Source: Comamonas sp.
GTDB lineage: Bacteria > Pseudomonadota > Gammaproteobacteria > Burkholderiales > Burkholderiaceae_C
Reading direction: 5' to 3'
Length of the DNA: 64,000 nt
NCBI RefSeq assembly: GCF_009360615.1
Contig: NZ_SPEY01000007.1
Coordinates: forward strand, 1-64,000
In this document: positions 26,786 through 36,287 of the stretch, in pieces
Numbering within the stretch: position 1 is the first letter of the stretch
Layout of the letters: the number at the start of each line of letters is the position of its first letter
Position numbers and translations under genes: made by a program
The notes under the pieces: generated by a model
Database searches by the model: none
The model's input: the letters and a program-made list of their open reading frames with translations, nothing else
Told to the model about the DNA's origin: nothing

Positions 26786-29200
26786 ATGTCTGGACAAACC
26801 CCTTTGCCTTCCACCGAGCTGGATCTGCCACTGCTGCCCCTGCGGGATGTGGTGGTGTTTCCGCACATGGTGATTCCGCTGTTTGTGGGGCGCGCCAAGA
26901 GCATCAAGGCTCTGGAGCTGGCCATGGAAGGCGATCGCCGCATCATGCTGGTGGCGCAGAAGACGGCCTCCAAGGACGAGCCTGCAGCGGAGGACATGTT
27001 TGATGTGGGCTGCGTGTCCACCATCCTGCAGATGCTCAAGCTGCCCGACGGCACCGTGAAGGTGCTGGTCGAGGGCCAGCAGCGCGCTCTGGTCAAGCAG
27101 GTCACCGACGAAGAGTCTCATTTCACCGCGTCCGTGACGCCTGTGGAAGCTGATGACAACGCCCATGAGCAAAGCGAGATCGAAGCGCTGCGCCGCGCGG
27201 TGACCCAGCAGTTCGATCAGTATGTCAAGCTCAACAAGAAGATTCCCCAGGAGATCCTGACCTCGATCGCCAGCATTGACGATGCCGGCCGTCTGACGGA
27301 CACCATCGCAGCGCACCTGCCTCTGAAGCTGGAGAGCAAGCAGGCCGTGCTGGATCTGGTGGACATCAAGGAGCGCCTGGAAAATTTGTTCGAACAGCTC
27401 GAGCGCGAGGTAGACATCCTCAATGTCGACAAGCGCATCCGAGGCCGCGTCAAGCGCCAGATGGAGAAGAATCAGCGCGACTTCTATCTGAATGAGCAGG
27501 TCAAGGCCATCCAGAAGGAGCTGGGTGAGGGCGAGGATGGTGCCGACATTGAGGAGATCGAGAAAAAGATCAAGCTCGCCAAGATGCCTGCCGAGGCCCG
27601 CAAGAAGGCCGAGGCCGAGCTCAAGAAGCTCAAGCTGATGTCGCCCATGTCGGCAGAAGCGTCGGTGGTGCGCAACTATATCGAAGTGCTGACCGGCCTG
27701 CCCTGGAGCAAGAAGACCAAGATCAAGCACAACCTGGCGAATGCCGAAGAAGTGCTCAACGAAGATCACTTCGGCCTGGAAAAGGTCAAGGACCGCATCC
27801 TTGAATATCTTGCCGTGCAGCAGCGTGTGGACAAGGTCAAGGCGCCCATTCTGTGCCTGGTCGGACCTCCCGGCGTGGGCAAGACCTCGCTGGGGCAGTC
27901 CATCGCCAAGGCCACGGGTCGCAAGTACGTGCGCATGGCGCTGGGCGGCATGCGTGACGAGGCGGAGATCCGTGGCCACCGCCGTACCTATATCGGTGCC
28001 ATGCCCGGCAAGGTGCTGCAGAGCCTGGAAAAGGTCGGTACGCGCAATCCGCTGTTCCTGCTGGATGAAATCGACAAGCTGGGCATGGATTTCCGCGGCG
28101 ATCCTTCGAGCGCGCTGCTTGAAGTGCTCGATCCTGAGCAGAACAGCAAGTTTGGTGACCACTATGTGGAGGTCGACTTCGATCTGTCCGACGTCATGTT
28201 CGTGGCGACATCCAACTCCATGAACATTCCCTCGGCCCTGCTGGACCGCATGGAAGTGATTCGTCTGTCTGGCTATACCGAAGACGAAAAGACCAATATC
28301 GCCATGCGCTACCTGCTGCCCAAGCAACTCACCAACAACGGTGTGAAGGAAGGCGAGCTGGAGGTGACCGAAGCCGCGATCCGCGACATCGTGCGCTACT
28401 ACACCCGTGAAGCGGGCGTGCGCTCGCTGGAGCGCGAGCTGTCCAAGATCTGCCGCAAGGTGGTCAAGGGTTTGCAGCTCGGCAAGCTCCAGCCCAAGGT
28501 GGAGGTGAATGCCGACAACCTGAACGACTACCTGGGGGTGCGCAAATTCAGCTATGGACGCGCAGAGCATGCCAATCAGGTGGGGCAGGTGGTGGGTCTG
28601 GCCTGGACCGAAGTCGGCGGGGATCTCCTGACCATTGAAGCCGCCACCATGCCCGGCAAGGGTGTCATCACCCGCACAGGCTCGCTGGGCGATGTGATGA
28701 AGGAGTCGGTGGAGGCCGCCCGTACCGTGGTGCGCAGCCGCGCTCGCCTGCTTGGCATCAAGGATGAAGCCTTCGAGAAAAAGGACATCCACGTGCATGT
28801 GCCCGACGGTGCCACACCCAAGGACGGTCCCAGCGCCGGTGCGGCCATGACGACGGCTTTTGTCTCGGCGCTCACGGGCATCCCCGTGCGTGCCGATGTG
28901 GCCATGACTGGCGAAATCACCTTGCGTGGCGAAGTCACGGCGATTGGCGGTCTCAAGGAAAAGCTGCTGGCGGCTCTGCGTGGCGGTATCAAGACCGTGC
29001 TCATTCCCGAAGAAAACGTCAAGGACTTGCAGGACATTCCCGATAACGTGAAGAGCGGTCTGGAAATCGTCCCCGTGAAGTGGATCGACCAGGTTCTCAA
29101 GGTGGCCCTGGAGCGTGTGCCCGACCCTTTGTCTGAGGAAACGGTAGCCGCCGTGGCGGCCACCGATGCCAAGCCGGTCGAAGCTGCCATCAAGCATTGA
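26786..29200 (+). CDS. lon: ATP-dependent protease Lon
   Basis: An 804-residue LonA protease. The N-terminal substrate-binding LAN domain covers about 10-205, a coiled region follows (about 206-300), then the AAA+ domain with Walker A GPPGVGKT (360-367), and the C-terminal serine protease. Its Ser683 (DGPSAGAAM) and Lys726 (GGLKEK) form the catalytic dyad. It degrades misfolded and regulatory proteins. Gene order tig-clpP-clpX-lon is conserved in many proteobacteria. Downstream lie tRNA genes. Confidence 0.97.
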   Translation: MSGQTPLPSTELDLPLLPLRDVVVFPHMVIPLFVGRAKSIKALELAMEGDRRIMLVAQKTASKDEPAAEDMFDVGCVSTILQMLKLPDGTVKVLVEGQQRALVKQVTDEESHFTASVTPVEADDNAHEQSEIEALRRAVTQQFDQYVKLNKKIPQEILTSIASIDDAGRLTDTIAAHLPLKLESKQAVLDLVDIKERLENLFEQLEREVDILNVDKRIRGRVKRQMEKNQRDFYLNEQVKAIQKELGEGEDGADIEEIEKKIKLAKMPAEARKKAEAELKKLKLMSPMSAEASVVRNYIEVLTGLPWSKKTKIKHNLANAEEVLNEDHFGLEKVKDRILEYLAVQQRVDKVKAPILCLVGPPGVGKTSLGQSIAKATGRKYVRMALGGMRDEAEIRGHRRTYIGAMPGKVLQSLEKVGTRNPLFLLDEIDKLGMDFRGDPSSALLEVLDPEQNSKFGDHYVEVDFDLSDVMFVATSNSMNIPSALLDRMEVIRLSGYTEDEKTNIAMRYLLPKQLTNNGVKEGELEVTEAAIRDIVRYYTREAGVRSLERELSKICRKVVKGLQLGKLQPKVEVNADNLNDYLGVRKFSYGRAEHANQVGQVVGLAWTEVGGDLLTIEAATMPGKGVITRTGSLGDVMKESVEAARTVVRSRARLLGIKDEAFEKKDIHVHVPDGATPKDGPSAGAAMTTAFVSALTGIPVRADVAMTGEITLRGEVTAIGGLKEKLLAALRGGIKTVLIPEENVKDLQDIPDNVKSGLEIVPVKWIDQVLKVALERVPDPLSEETVAAVAATDAKPVEAAIKH

Positions 29201-29309
29201 TGCCTGTTTTGTGAAAATTGTGGCGTTTTTTCTGAGAGGGCTCAGAACTGCGCTACAATTCATCCATCGCAGCAAACGACGTTGTACAATGTTGGGCTTC
29301 GGTGGTTAT

Positions 29310-29385
29310 GCGGGAATAGCTCAGTTGGTAGAGCGATACCTTGCCAAGGTATAGGTCGACGGTTCGAACCCGTTTTCCCGCTCCA
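29310..29385 (+). tRNA. tRNA-Gly (anticodon GCC), copy 1
   Basis: A 76-nt tRNA with encoded CCA. The acceptor stem GCGGGAA pairs with TTCCCGC, the anticodon loop centres on GCC (ACCTTGCCAAGGT), and the T arm contains GGTTCGAAC. A TACAAT at 29285-29290 could be a promoter -10 box just upstream. Confidence 0.97.
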
Positions 29386-29442
29386 GGTTTTCAGAGCCTG
29401 TAGCAATACAGGTTCGCATCGGAAAGCGAAAGCTTTCTGAAT

Positions 29443-29518
29443 GCGGGAATAGCTCAGTTGGTAGAGCGATACCTTGCCAAGGTATAGGTCGACGGTTCGA
29501 ACCCGTTTTCCCGCTCCA
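29443..29518 (+). tRNA. tRNA-Gly (anticodon GCC), copy 2
   Basis: Base-for-base identical to the first tRNA-Gly, 57 bp further on. Both copies are followed by the same short AGGTTTT tail, indicating a recent tandem duplication or gene conversion. It is probably processed from one transcript with tRNA-Cys. Confidence 0.97.
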
Positions 29519-29534
29519 GGTTTTTTGTGATAGC

Positions 29535-29608
29535 GGCGCGATAGCAAAGCGGTTATGCCCCGGATTGCAAATCCGGTTAGACCAGTTCGACTCTGGTTCG
29601 CGCCTCCA
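29535..29608 (+). tRNA. tRNA-Cys (anticodon GCA)
   Basis: A 74-nt tRNA with encoded CCA. The acceptor stem GGCGCGA pairs with TCGCGCC, the anticodon stem-loop CGGATTGCAAATCCG places GCA in the loop, and the T arm is CCAGTTCGACTCTGG. It is the last member of the Gly-Gly-Cys cluster. Confidence 0.96.
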
Positions 29609-29620
29609 GACTTGTGGCAT

Positions 29621-29655
29621 AAGCCCTGCAGATGAAAGTCTGCAGGGCTTTTTGT
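29621..29655 (+). terminator. Terminator of the tRNA Gly-Gly-Cys operon
   Basis: A perfect 12-bp stem (AAGCCCTGCAGA / TCTGCAGGGCTT) with loop TGAAAG is followed by TTTGTCTTG. It is a strong Rho-independent terminator. Confidence 0.88.
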
Positions 29656-29766
29656 CTTGTGCGCCGGGCATCAAGGTGACGAGCATGTGTCATGCACCGC
29701 CGCAGGTCTTGGCTGCGGCTGCCGCATCTGCGGCGAACTTCGCAACGTCGGCGGCTGAAGTTCTCT

Positions 29767-31480
29767 TCATCTCGCCCTGAAAAGCCCGGGACAATGTCCT
29801 GGGCATATCGGAGAAGGCGGGAGCGATGACTGCGCTCGGACGGGCTCGGCCAGCTTGATCCTCTGGCGCAATGTCTTGGCAGCCTCCACCATTTGCCGCA
29901 GGGCAGGAATCACCTCGGCCCACTGACGTGTCTTGAGGCCGCAGTCGGGGTCGCCCCAGAGGCGTTCGGCAGGAATGCGCTGCTTGCTGCATGAGCTGCA
30001 CGATGTCTGCCCTGTCGGGGATGCTGCTGGAGTGGATGTCATAGCCGCCCGGGCCGATTTCGTTGGGATATTCGAAGTGTTCGAAGGTCTTCGGCAACTT
30101 CAAGTCCGAGCGCGCAGTCTCCGGGGTGATCACGTCGGTGTCCATGTCTGCAATCGCAGCGATGATGTCGTTGAACTTCGAATAGCACATATGGGTGTGA
30201 ATCCGGGTTCCATCGGCAACGCGTTGGCGCTGATCCGGAATGCCTCCATGGCCCAGAACAGGTATTTCCTCCATCGGGATTTGCGCAGCGGCAGGCCTTC
30301 GCGCAGCGCGGCTTCGTCAATCTGGATCACGCGCAGGCCGGCTCTTTTCAGATCCCGAACCTCTGCACGAATCTCCAGTGCCAGCGGATGGCAGGATGTG
30401 GAGCGCGGCTGGTCGTCACGCACGAATGACCAGCTCGGGATGGTGAGTCAACATGCCCTTCACGGGCTTGCACGTCAAGGACTGGTCGGACAGTATCCAT
30501 TCTGTCGTCATTGCCCTGGTGTGTGGGATGTCGCCGAACAGGATGGGCGGCTTGAGGCAGCGTGAGCCATAGGACTGGACCCTGCCGAACTGACTGAAGG
30601 CATAGCCGTCGAGCTGCTCGTCGAAATATTCGACCATGTCGTTGCGTTCGGCCAGCACGTCCAGCACCAGAGCCTTCAGCTGTCGGGCTTGCAGGGCGCA
30701 CGCCGTAGTTGCTGCGGCGCTTGCCCAGCCCTGCGCTGATCTGCTTGACGGCAGCCTGCACCAACGTGTTGTGGACGCAGGGCGAGTTGCGGCGAGCGGC
30801 CACAACGGCGGCGTTGTCGTCCCGTTCGGCGTTGATGCAGTCCGTCCGTGACGCAAAGCCTTGTCCAGCCCGCGCAGCTCATCCAGTTTCTGCAGCGCGC
30901 AGGCCGGCCAGGACTTGATGTCGGCATCCGGGGATTGTTCACAGTTCAGAGTCACGGGCACATGCTGAAGGGAGCACGATAGCTCCCTCCACAGACGCTC
31001 GGCCAGCGGTACCATCCGGTCCAGCACGGCAGACAGGTCGGTTTCCAGATATTGCGGCCGTTGATCACGCCCAGGCACAACACCTTGTGCGCGGGCCGCA
31101 GACCCGGCAGCTGCTGCGCATCGTCCTAGCCGTTGACGGCATCGATGTGCAGACCGGCGACTGGCAGGCTCGCTGCCAGATACCTGTTCTCGGCCAACTG
31201 GCCGAAATACGTCGCCAGCAGCAGCTTGATCCCGCAGCTCTTGAGGTGGTGGTATGCGGTGTTGAAGGCATGTTGCCAGTCGGCATCAAGCTCGGTGCCC
31301 AGGATGGGCTCGTCCGTCTGCACCCATTCCACGCCCCGGGCTGCCAGCGCATCCAGCAGTTCGGCAAGGGGATTGCCAATCAGCTGGGGGCGCGCAAGGC
31401 AGAGCTGCATACCGACTGTCTGCAGGCCTTTATGGCGCTGGCACGAGCGCCGGGCCTGGCTCTGCCGGCTACCGCCCCCC
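29767..31480 (-). pseudogene. metE: Decayed metE (cobalamin-independent methionine synthase)
   Basis: Minus-strand fragments in different frames line up with MetE in order. [20 protein letters not shown]...[13 protein letters not shown]...LPVAGLHID is near 31350-31130. [16 protein letters not shown]...[14 protein letters not shown] is near 31050-30900. [22 protein letters not shown]...[16 protein letters not shown] is near 30640-30530. [20 protein letters not shown] is near 30340. [21 protein letters not shown]...[12 protein letters not shown] is near 30200-30100. [26 protein letters not shown] is near 29980-29910. At least four frame changes separate these, the segment holding TTIGSFPQT and the GMLTGPVTI motif are deleted, and roughly the first 180 residues are missing. 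The gene cannot encode a working enzyme; methionine synthesis presumably uses MetH elsewhere. Confidence 0.9.
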
Positions 31481-31541
31481 ACGCGGAAAGGCTCTTGAAG
31501 GAGGGCGGTGATCGATCGCTGAACAAGCGATGGCGGCAGAT

Positions 31542-32759
31542 TCACATGTTGATCACGGTAACGCCCGTGGGCGATACCCGGTCGGCTTGCCGGCCGGCCT
31601 GCACGCCCCACAGCCACATGGCGCCGCCCGCGAGGAGCGTCAGCACAAACGATTGCTGTGCCCCCCAGTGGTCGATCAGCCAGCCTGCGGCGGCGGCACC
31701 CAGGGCCACACCACTGGCGAGGCCCGTCAGCAGCCAGGTCATGCCTTCGGTCAGGCGGTTGGCTGCGACCTGCTGCTCCACCAGGCCCATGGCCACCGTG
31801 ATCGTCGGGCCAAAGGTAATGCCTGCCAGCAGCACGGCCAGCGTCAGGGCGGTCAGGTTGCTGGCCAGCAGCAGGGGCAGTGCGGAGATGGCGACCGATG
31901 CACCGACCCAGACGATCTGGCGGCTGAGGGGCATCTGCAGGCGCAGCGTGCCGAACAGCAAGCCCATGGCGCAGGAGCCCAGTGCATAGAAGGACAGCAC
32001 CACACTGGCCATGCCGGGCTGGCCCTGAGCCGTGGCGAACGCCACGCTGGCGACATCGATCACGCCCACGATGACGCCTTGCGCCAGCATGAACAGCGCC
32101 AGCGTGCGCACCACAGGCTGACGCAGCATCGACGAAACCCGGCCTTTTTCCGTGCTGGCAGGCGGGATCACGGGTGGTTCGGTGCGACGTTGCACCACGA
32201 ACAGGCCGACACCGATGACCAGGAACAGCGCCGCCGCCAGCGGCCCGGCCTCGGGGAACAACAACATGCTCAGGCCCACCGACAGCGGCGGCCCGACGAT
32301 GAAGGCCAGGTCGTCGAGCACGCCTTCGAGCGCAAACGCGGTCTGCAACTGGAGCGTGCCGCCGTAGATTGCCGTCCAGCGCGCGCGGACCATGGCGGGC
32401 ATGCTGGGCAGGCTGCCCACGGCAGCAGCCAGCAGCAGCAGCAACCAGTCCGGCCCCTGCCAGTGGGCACAGGCCAGCAGCGCCAGCATGGACAGCGCAC
32501 TGCTGGCGGCAGCGAACGGCAGCACCTTGAACTGGCCGTAGCGGTCAACCAGCGCAGAGATGCGCGGGGCCAGCACGGCAATCGAGAGCGCAAAACAGGC
32601 CGACACCATGCCTGCCAGCGTGTAGGCGCCCCGCTGCTGGGACAACATGGTGATCAGGCCGATCCCCGTCATCGACAGTGGCAGTCGCGCCAGCAGACCG
32701 GCCAGCACAAAGCCCTTACTGCCCGGCGCGGCGAACAGCTGTCGGTAAGCATTCAACAT
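31542..32759 (-). CDS. Major facilitator superfamily transporter
   Basis: A 405-residue, twelve-helix MFS protein. It opens [20 protein letters not shown] and has an inter-half basic loop near [21 protein letters not shown] (about 190-215), as in sugar- or drug-efflux MFS members. The cytoplasmic 2-3 loop [19 protein letters not shown] fits the MFS motif A region. AAGGG lies 6 nt before the ATG. It is divergent from a TetR gene with two operator copies between them, so it is probably an efflux pump repressed by that regulator. Substrate unknown. Its 3' end abuts the metE remnant. Confidence 0.88.
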   Translation of the reverse strand: MLNAYRQLFAAPGSKGFVLAGLLARLPLSMTGIGLITMLSQQRGAYTLAGMVSACFALSIAVLAPRISALVDRYGQFKVLPFAAASSALSMLALLACAHWQGPDWLLLLLAAAVGSLPSMPAMVRARWTAIYGGTLQLQTAFALEGVLDDLAFIVGPPLSVGLSMLLFPEAGPLAAALFLVIGVGLFVVQRRTEPPVIPPASTEKGRVSSMLRQPVVRTLALFMLAQGVIVGVIDVASVAFATAQGQPGMASVVLSFYALGSCAMGLLFGTLRLQMPLSRQIVWVGASVAISALPLLLASNLTALTLAVLLAGITFGPTITVAMGLVEQQVAANRLTEGMTWLLTGLASGVALGAAAAGWLIDHWGAQQSFVLTLLAGGAMWLWGVQAGRQADRVSPTGVTVINM

Positions 32760-32784
32760 GGAAACCCTTGCTCAGATTTATTTA

Positions 32785-32799
32785 CATACACTGTGTATG
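32785..32799. promoter_or_regulatory. TetR operator copy 1
   Basis: CATACACTGTGTATG, an inverted repeat CATAC-N5-GTATG, 25 bp before the MFS start. A second copy with the same half-sites lies 58 bp away beside the TetR gene. Confidence 0.7.
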
Positions 32800-32842
32800 C
32801 GAGTGACATTCTAGGAGTCTGGGGTCTGGCGCGTATGATTGG

Positions 32843-32857
32843 CATACGCTTTGTATG
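32843..32857. promoter_or_regulatory. TetR operator copy 2
   Basis: CATACGCTTTGTATG, the same CATAC-N5-GTATG inverted repeat, 22 bp before the TetR start. The pair suggests repression of both divergent genes. Confidence 0.7.
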
Positions 32858-32879
32858 TGAATATTGCCTGGAGTTTGCA

Positions 32880-33476
32880 GTGACCCATGTTCGCCAGAGT
32901 CGTGCCCGCATGATCGAAGCCACACGGGCCAAGCTGATCGGTGCAGCGCGCAGCGCTTTTGCCGAGCGTGGCTACGCCCAGGCCTCCATGGACGATCTGA
33001 CCGCGCAGGCGGGCCTGACGCGTGGCGCGCTCTACCATCACTTTGGCGGCAAGCCCGGCCTGCTGGCGGCCGTGGTGGCGCAGATGGACGAGGAGATGGA
33101 CCAGCGGCTGGAGCGTGTCCTGAAGGCCCATGCCGATCCCTGGGAGGGTTTTCTCGCCTATTGCCGGGCTTATCTGAGCATGGCGCAGGAGGCCGAGATC
33201 CGCCGCATCGTGCTGCAGGATGCGCGCTCTGTGCTCACCGGTACAGACCAGGGTCAGCAGCACCAGCGATGCATAGCATTTATTGCCACCTTCTTGCAGG
33301 AGCTCATCGACCGGGGCGTCATCGTGAATGCCAGTGCGCCGGCCCTGGCCAGGCTGCTCAACGGCTGCCTGATCGAAGCAGCCTTCTGGATTGCGGAGGA
33401 GGGAGCGCCGCCCCAGCGGCTGGACGAGGCCTTGCAGGCGCTGGATCTGATGCTGCAGGGATGGAAGGCGGCCTGA
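32880..33476 (+). CDS. TetR-family transcriptional repressor
   Basis: A 198-residue regulator starting with GTG at 32880 (GGAG 6 nt upstream). The N-terminal helix-turn-helix is LIGAARSAFAERGYAQASMDDLTAQAGLTRGALYHHFGGKPGLLAAVV (about 16-63). The C-terminal ligand domain is TetR_C-like (about 80-198). It very likely represses the divergent MFS gene and itself through the two CATAC-N5-GTATG sites. The inducer is unknown. Confidence 0.92.
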   Translation: MTHVRQSRARMIEATRAKLIGAARSAFAERGYAQASMDDLTAQAGLTRGALYHHFGGKPGLLAAVVAQMDEEMDQRLERVLKAHADPWEGFLAYCRAYLSMAQEAEIRRIVLQDARSVLTGTDQGQQHQRCIAFIATFLQELIDRGVIVNASAPALARLLNGCLIEAAFWIAEEGAPPQRLDEALQALDLMLQGWKAA

Positions 33477-34160
33477 GCCGGCAACAGGGTGAGACTCCAA
33501 GCTGAGGCCGGCCATGCGCTGCTTCGTGGGCGGGGGCTTTGACGACCATCTGAAGGATGGCTGAAGGTCTGGGGCTGGCTTGAAGGGCGTCGAACCGGTG
33601 CTGCATCCGCTGCAGTCTGGACACGGCTTGCCAGGCAGGGCGCGCTCCTTGCAAGGCGAGTGCCATCCAGGGCAATCCTGGTGGGTCAGCAGCAATGCGT
33701 TCTTTGTCCAGGCATCTTCCGGAACCAGGCGCTTCCGGCGCGGGATTGCTTGGCCGGCCATTGAAACTGCGCACGGCAATTGCACAGGAGATTCAGGGAA
33801 CTGCGTCCTGCTATCCATCGATCAGGAAAACCGGCGGAAAACCGGTCACGCGCGGCCTCCAGATTCTCGATCGCCTGCGTGGCAGAAGACAGCTGAAACA
33901 GGTCGCATGCCTCTAACGCGATCATGGTCATCGGAATGCGCTGGCGGCCCGCGAGAGAGCGCAGTCAGGCACTCCATAGGGCCACTTGCTTCGCGCCGGT
34001 AGTGAGCGCGGCTTGACGCGATCCCCCTGCTGGTTTCGGCCCCGCTTGACGGCAGGCAGCGGCCTTGGTCGGGCCGGCCCATCGCGTGCTGGCCTGGCTT
34101 GTGGGAGATCCGGTCCGCGCCCTTCGGACCATGGTGCGTCCGCTTTGCTGGAAGCTCTCA
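33477..34160. other. Long stretch without a supportable gene
   Basis: No reading frame here resembles a known family, and the open frames on both strands are short or compositionally odd. A minus-strand piece near 33931-33780 (MTMIALEACDLFQLSSATQAIENLEAARDRF) looks protein-like. It is broken against flanking frames, so this may be the remains of a lost gene. I see no repeat or insertion-sequence ends. Confidence 0.4.
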
Positions 34161-34203
34161 GAAAAATACGGCGTGCAGGGCGTGAGGGCAAGCGCTGCAC
34201 GCC
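34161..34203 (-). terminator. Terminator of the lyase/Bug operon
   Basis: On the minus strand a 9-bp stem GGCGTGCAG / CTGCACGCC is followed by GTATTTTTCTG, 29 bp after the lyase stop codon. It closes the sigma-54-controlled operon. Confidence 0.75.
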
Positions 34204-34231
34204 CTCCAGATGTCAGGACTGCACCGGAGCG

Positions 34232-35092
34232 TTATTGGTACTTCCGCTCCAGCCCGTCCCAGAAATCCTTGTTCACCAGGCGCTGGCGCTCGAGAAACGG
34301 AGCGACGATGGCGGGGTCTTCGTCCACCTTGTGGTCGTCGCGCAGCAGCGTCAGGCACTTCTGCATGCCGGCCACGGCCCCTTGCAGTGCGGCATTGGCA
34401 TAGAGCACAAAGCCATAGCCCAGCCCGCCCAGCTCGTCGGCGTTGAAGATCGGCGTCTTGCCGCCGATGACCATGTTCATGAGCTGGGGCGCTTGCAGGC
34501 GTTGCGGCAGGGCGCGTACTTCTTCGGCCTGGGTGACGGCTTCGACAAACAGGATGTCGGCACCGGCTTCCTGGAATTGATGGGCGCGTTCGATGGCCGC
34601 TTCGAAGCCGTGGACGGCGGCGGCATCGGTGCGGGCCATGATGAGCGTGCCGCTGTCGCGGCGCGCATCGACTGCGGCCCTGATCTTGCCCAGCATTTCG
34701 CCGGTTTCGATCACGGCCTTGCCGTTGAAATGGCCGCAGCGCTTGGGGCTGACCTGGTCTTCGAGCTGGATGCAGTCGGCACCGGCGCGCTCCAGTGTGC
34801 GCACGGCATGGTAGGTGTTGACGGCATTGCCGAAGCCGGTGTCGGCATCGACCAGCAGCGGAACCTCCACGGCGTCTCGGATACGCGCGGTGTGGTCGGC
34901 GATGTCGCTGAGACCCATAAAGCCCTGGTCGGGCATGCCGAACCACATATTGGTCACGCCGGCACCGGTCACATAGATGGCTTCAAAGCCCAGGTCGGCA
35001 ATCAGCCGCGCGGACATGGCGTTGAAGGCTCCGGGCACGATGACGCCACGGCGGGCATCGGCGAGGGCCTTGAGTTGTTGCTTGGGATTCAT
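34232..35092 (-). CDS. Isocitrate lyase/PEP mutase-superfamily C-C lyase
   Basis: A 286-residue TIM-barrel protein. Family landmarks are VPGAFNAMSARLIADLGFEAIYVTGAG, the metal-binding LLVDADTGFGN, QLEDQVSPKRCGH with the KRCGH catalytic Cys loop (the Cys marks lyases rather than mutases or hydrolases), and MARTDA. It should cleave a 2-alkylmalate or 2-methylisocitrate-like acid to pyruvate or glyoxylate plus a second acid. Sequence around KRCGHF and NMVIGGKTPIF is unlike the PrpB methylisocitrate lyases, which have KRCGHR, and closer in style to dimethylmalate lyase-type enzymes. AGGA lies 7 nt before the ATG. It is the last gene of the Bug-Bug-lyase operon. Confidence 0.82.
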   Translation of the reverse strand: MNPKQQLKALADARRGVIVPGAFNAMSARLIADLGFEAIYVTGAGVTNMWFGMPDQGFMGLSDIADHTARIRDAVEVPLLVDADTGFGNAVNTYHAVRTLERAGADCIQLEDQVSPKRCGHFNGKAVIETGEMLGKIRAAVDARRDSGTLIMARTDAAAVHGFEAAIERAHQFQEAGADILFVEAVTQAEEVRALPQRLQAPQLMNMVIGGKTPIFNADELGGLGYGFVLYANAALQGAVAGMQKCLTLLRDDHKVDEDPAIVAPFLERQRLVNKDFWDGLERKYQ

Positions 35093-35220
35093 GAGATTTC
35101 CTGATGAAAAAGACTCTGATGCATGTCTGCCGGACGCCTCCGGCGGTCTGCCTTGACGAGGCAGGGCGCAGCCGGTCTGCAGCCGCCGCGCGAACAGGGC
35201 TGACCAGCGGCTCAGGGCGA

Positions 35221-36213
35221 TCAGTCCAGCGAAATATTCGCGTTCTTGATCACAGGCCCCCACTTGGCGCGCTCGGCTTCCAGGTATTTGCCATAGGCCT
35301 GGGGCGTGCCGCCCATGATCTGACCGCCGCTGCTTTCGATCATCTGGCGCAGAGACTTGTCGTTCTTGAGCGCCTCGTTGACGGCCTGATTGAGCCGGGT
35401 CACCACGGCGTCGGGCGTGCCGGCCGGCGCAATCATGCCCAGCCAGTTGTAGGACTCAAAGCCCTTGACCCCGGCTTCGTCCAGCGTGGGTACCTCGGGC
35501 AGCACGGACAGGCGGGTCTTGCTGGAAACGGCCAGGGCATTGATCTTCCTGGCCTTGATCGAAGGCAGTGCCGAGTATCCCATCTCGAACATCATGGCCA
35601 GATGGCCGCCCATGAGGTCGGACGCTGCCAGCGAGCCGCCCTTGTAGGGTACGTGGGTCAGCTGGGTCTGGGTCTGGTAGGCCAGCAGCTCGCCCGACAG
35701 ATGGTGAGCCCCGCCCACGCCCGAGGATCCATAGGTCAGATCGCCGGGTTGGGCCTTGGCATGGGCCAGCAGTTGCTGGACGCTCTTGAAGGGCTGGTTG
35801 GGAGCGGTGGTCAGAAACAGGGGGGCCTGCTCGATGAGGATGATGGGCTTGAACGCCGTCCTGGCGTCATAAGGCATCTTCTTCATCAGCATGGGGTTGG
35901 TGACCAGGGGGCCGGGCGAGCCGAAGCCGAAGGTGTGGCCGTCGTTGGCCTTGGCGATGGCATCCGTGCCCGTCACGCCACCGGCACCGCCGCGGTTGTC
36001 GATGATCACAGGCTGGCCCAGCACCTTGCCCAGCGAGTCGGCAATCAGGCGTGCGCGGGTATCGGCATAGCCGCCTGCCGCATAGGGCACGATGAGCTTG
36101 ACGGTGCGGGTGGGCCAGGCTTCGGACCCCTGGGCCAGCGCGGCAGAGGAGCCGCCCAGCAAGGCGGCTGCGCAGGCAGTGGCGCGCAGCAAGGCGTTTC
36201 TACGGGAAATCAT
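35221..36213 (-). CDS. Bug-family periplasmic receptor
   Basis: A 330-residue Bug receptor. Signal peptide MISRRNALLRATACAAALLGGSSAALAQ, then WPTRTVKLIVPYAAGGYADTRAR and IDNRGGAGGVTGTDAIA, the two conserved Bug ligand-clamp segments. It would bind a carboxylate in the periplasm. It is the second of two tandem Bug genes ahead of the lyase, 74 bp after the first gene. Confidence 0.88.
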   Translation of the reverse strand: MISRRNALLRATACAAALLGGSSAALAQGSEAWPTRTVKLIVPYAAGGYADTRARLIADSLGKVLGQPVIIDNRGGAGGVTGTDAIAKANDGHTFGFGSPGPLVTNPMLMKKMPYDARTAFKPIILIEQAPLFLTTAPNQPFKSVQQLLAHAKAQPGDLTYGSSGVGGAHHLSGELLAYQTQTQLTHVPYKGGSLAASDLMGGHLAMMFEMGYSALPSIKARKINALAVSSKTRLSVLPEVPTLDEAGVKGFESYNWLGMIAPAGTPDAVVTRLNQAVNEALKNDKSLRQMIESSGGQIMGGTPQAYGKYLEAERAKWGPVIKNANISLD

Positions 36214-36287
36214 GAATCAGCTCTCAGTACTGTTTTCGGTTTCAGCGCACATGGTCAATGCGCTGGCTGCTAGGTTATTCAATCTGC

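Noticed and set aside
33580-34002. 140-codon plus-strand open frame
   Set aside because: No recognisable family, biased composition and no good ribosome site.
29310-34231. Genomic island integrated at the tRNA cluster
   Set aside because: No integrase, transposase or direct repeat of a tRNA 3' end was seen; metE decay and the MFS/TetR pair can be explained without an island.
34232-35092. Lyase as PrpB
   Set aside because: It lacks the KRCGHR and other PrpB-like segments and is controlled with Bug receptors rather than with prpC.
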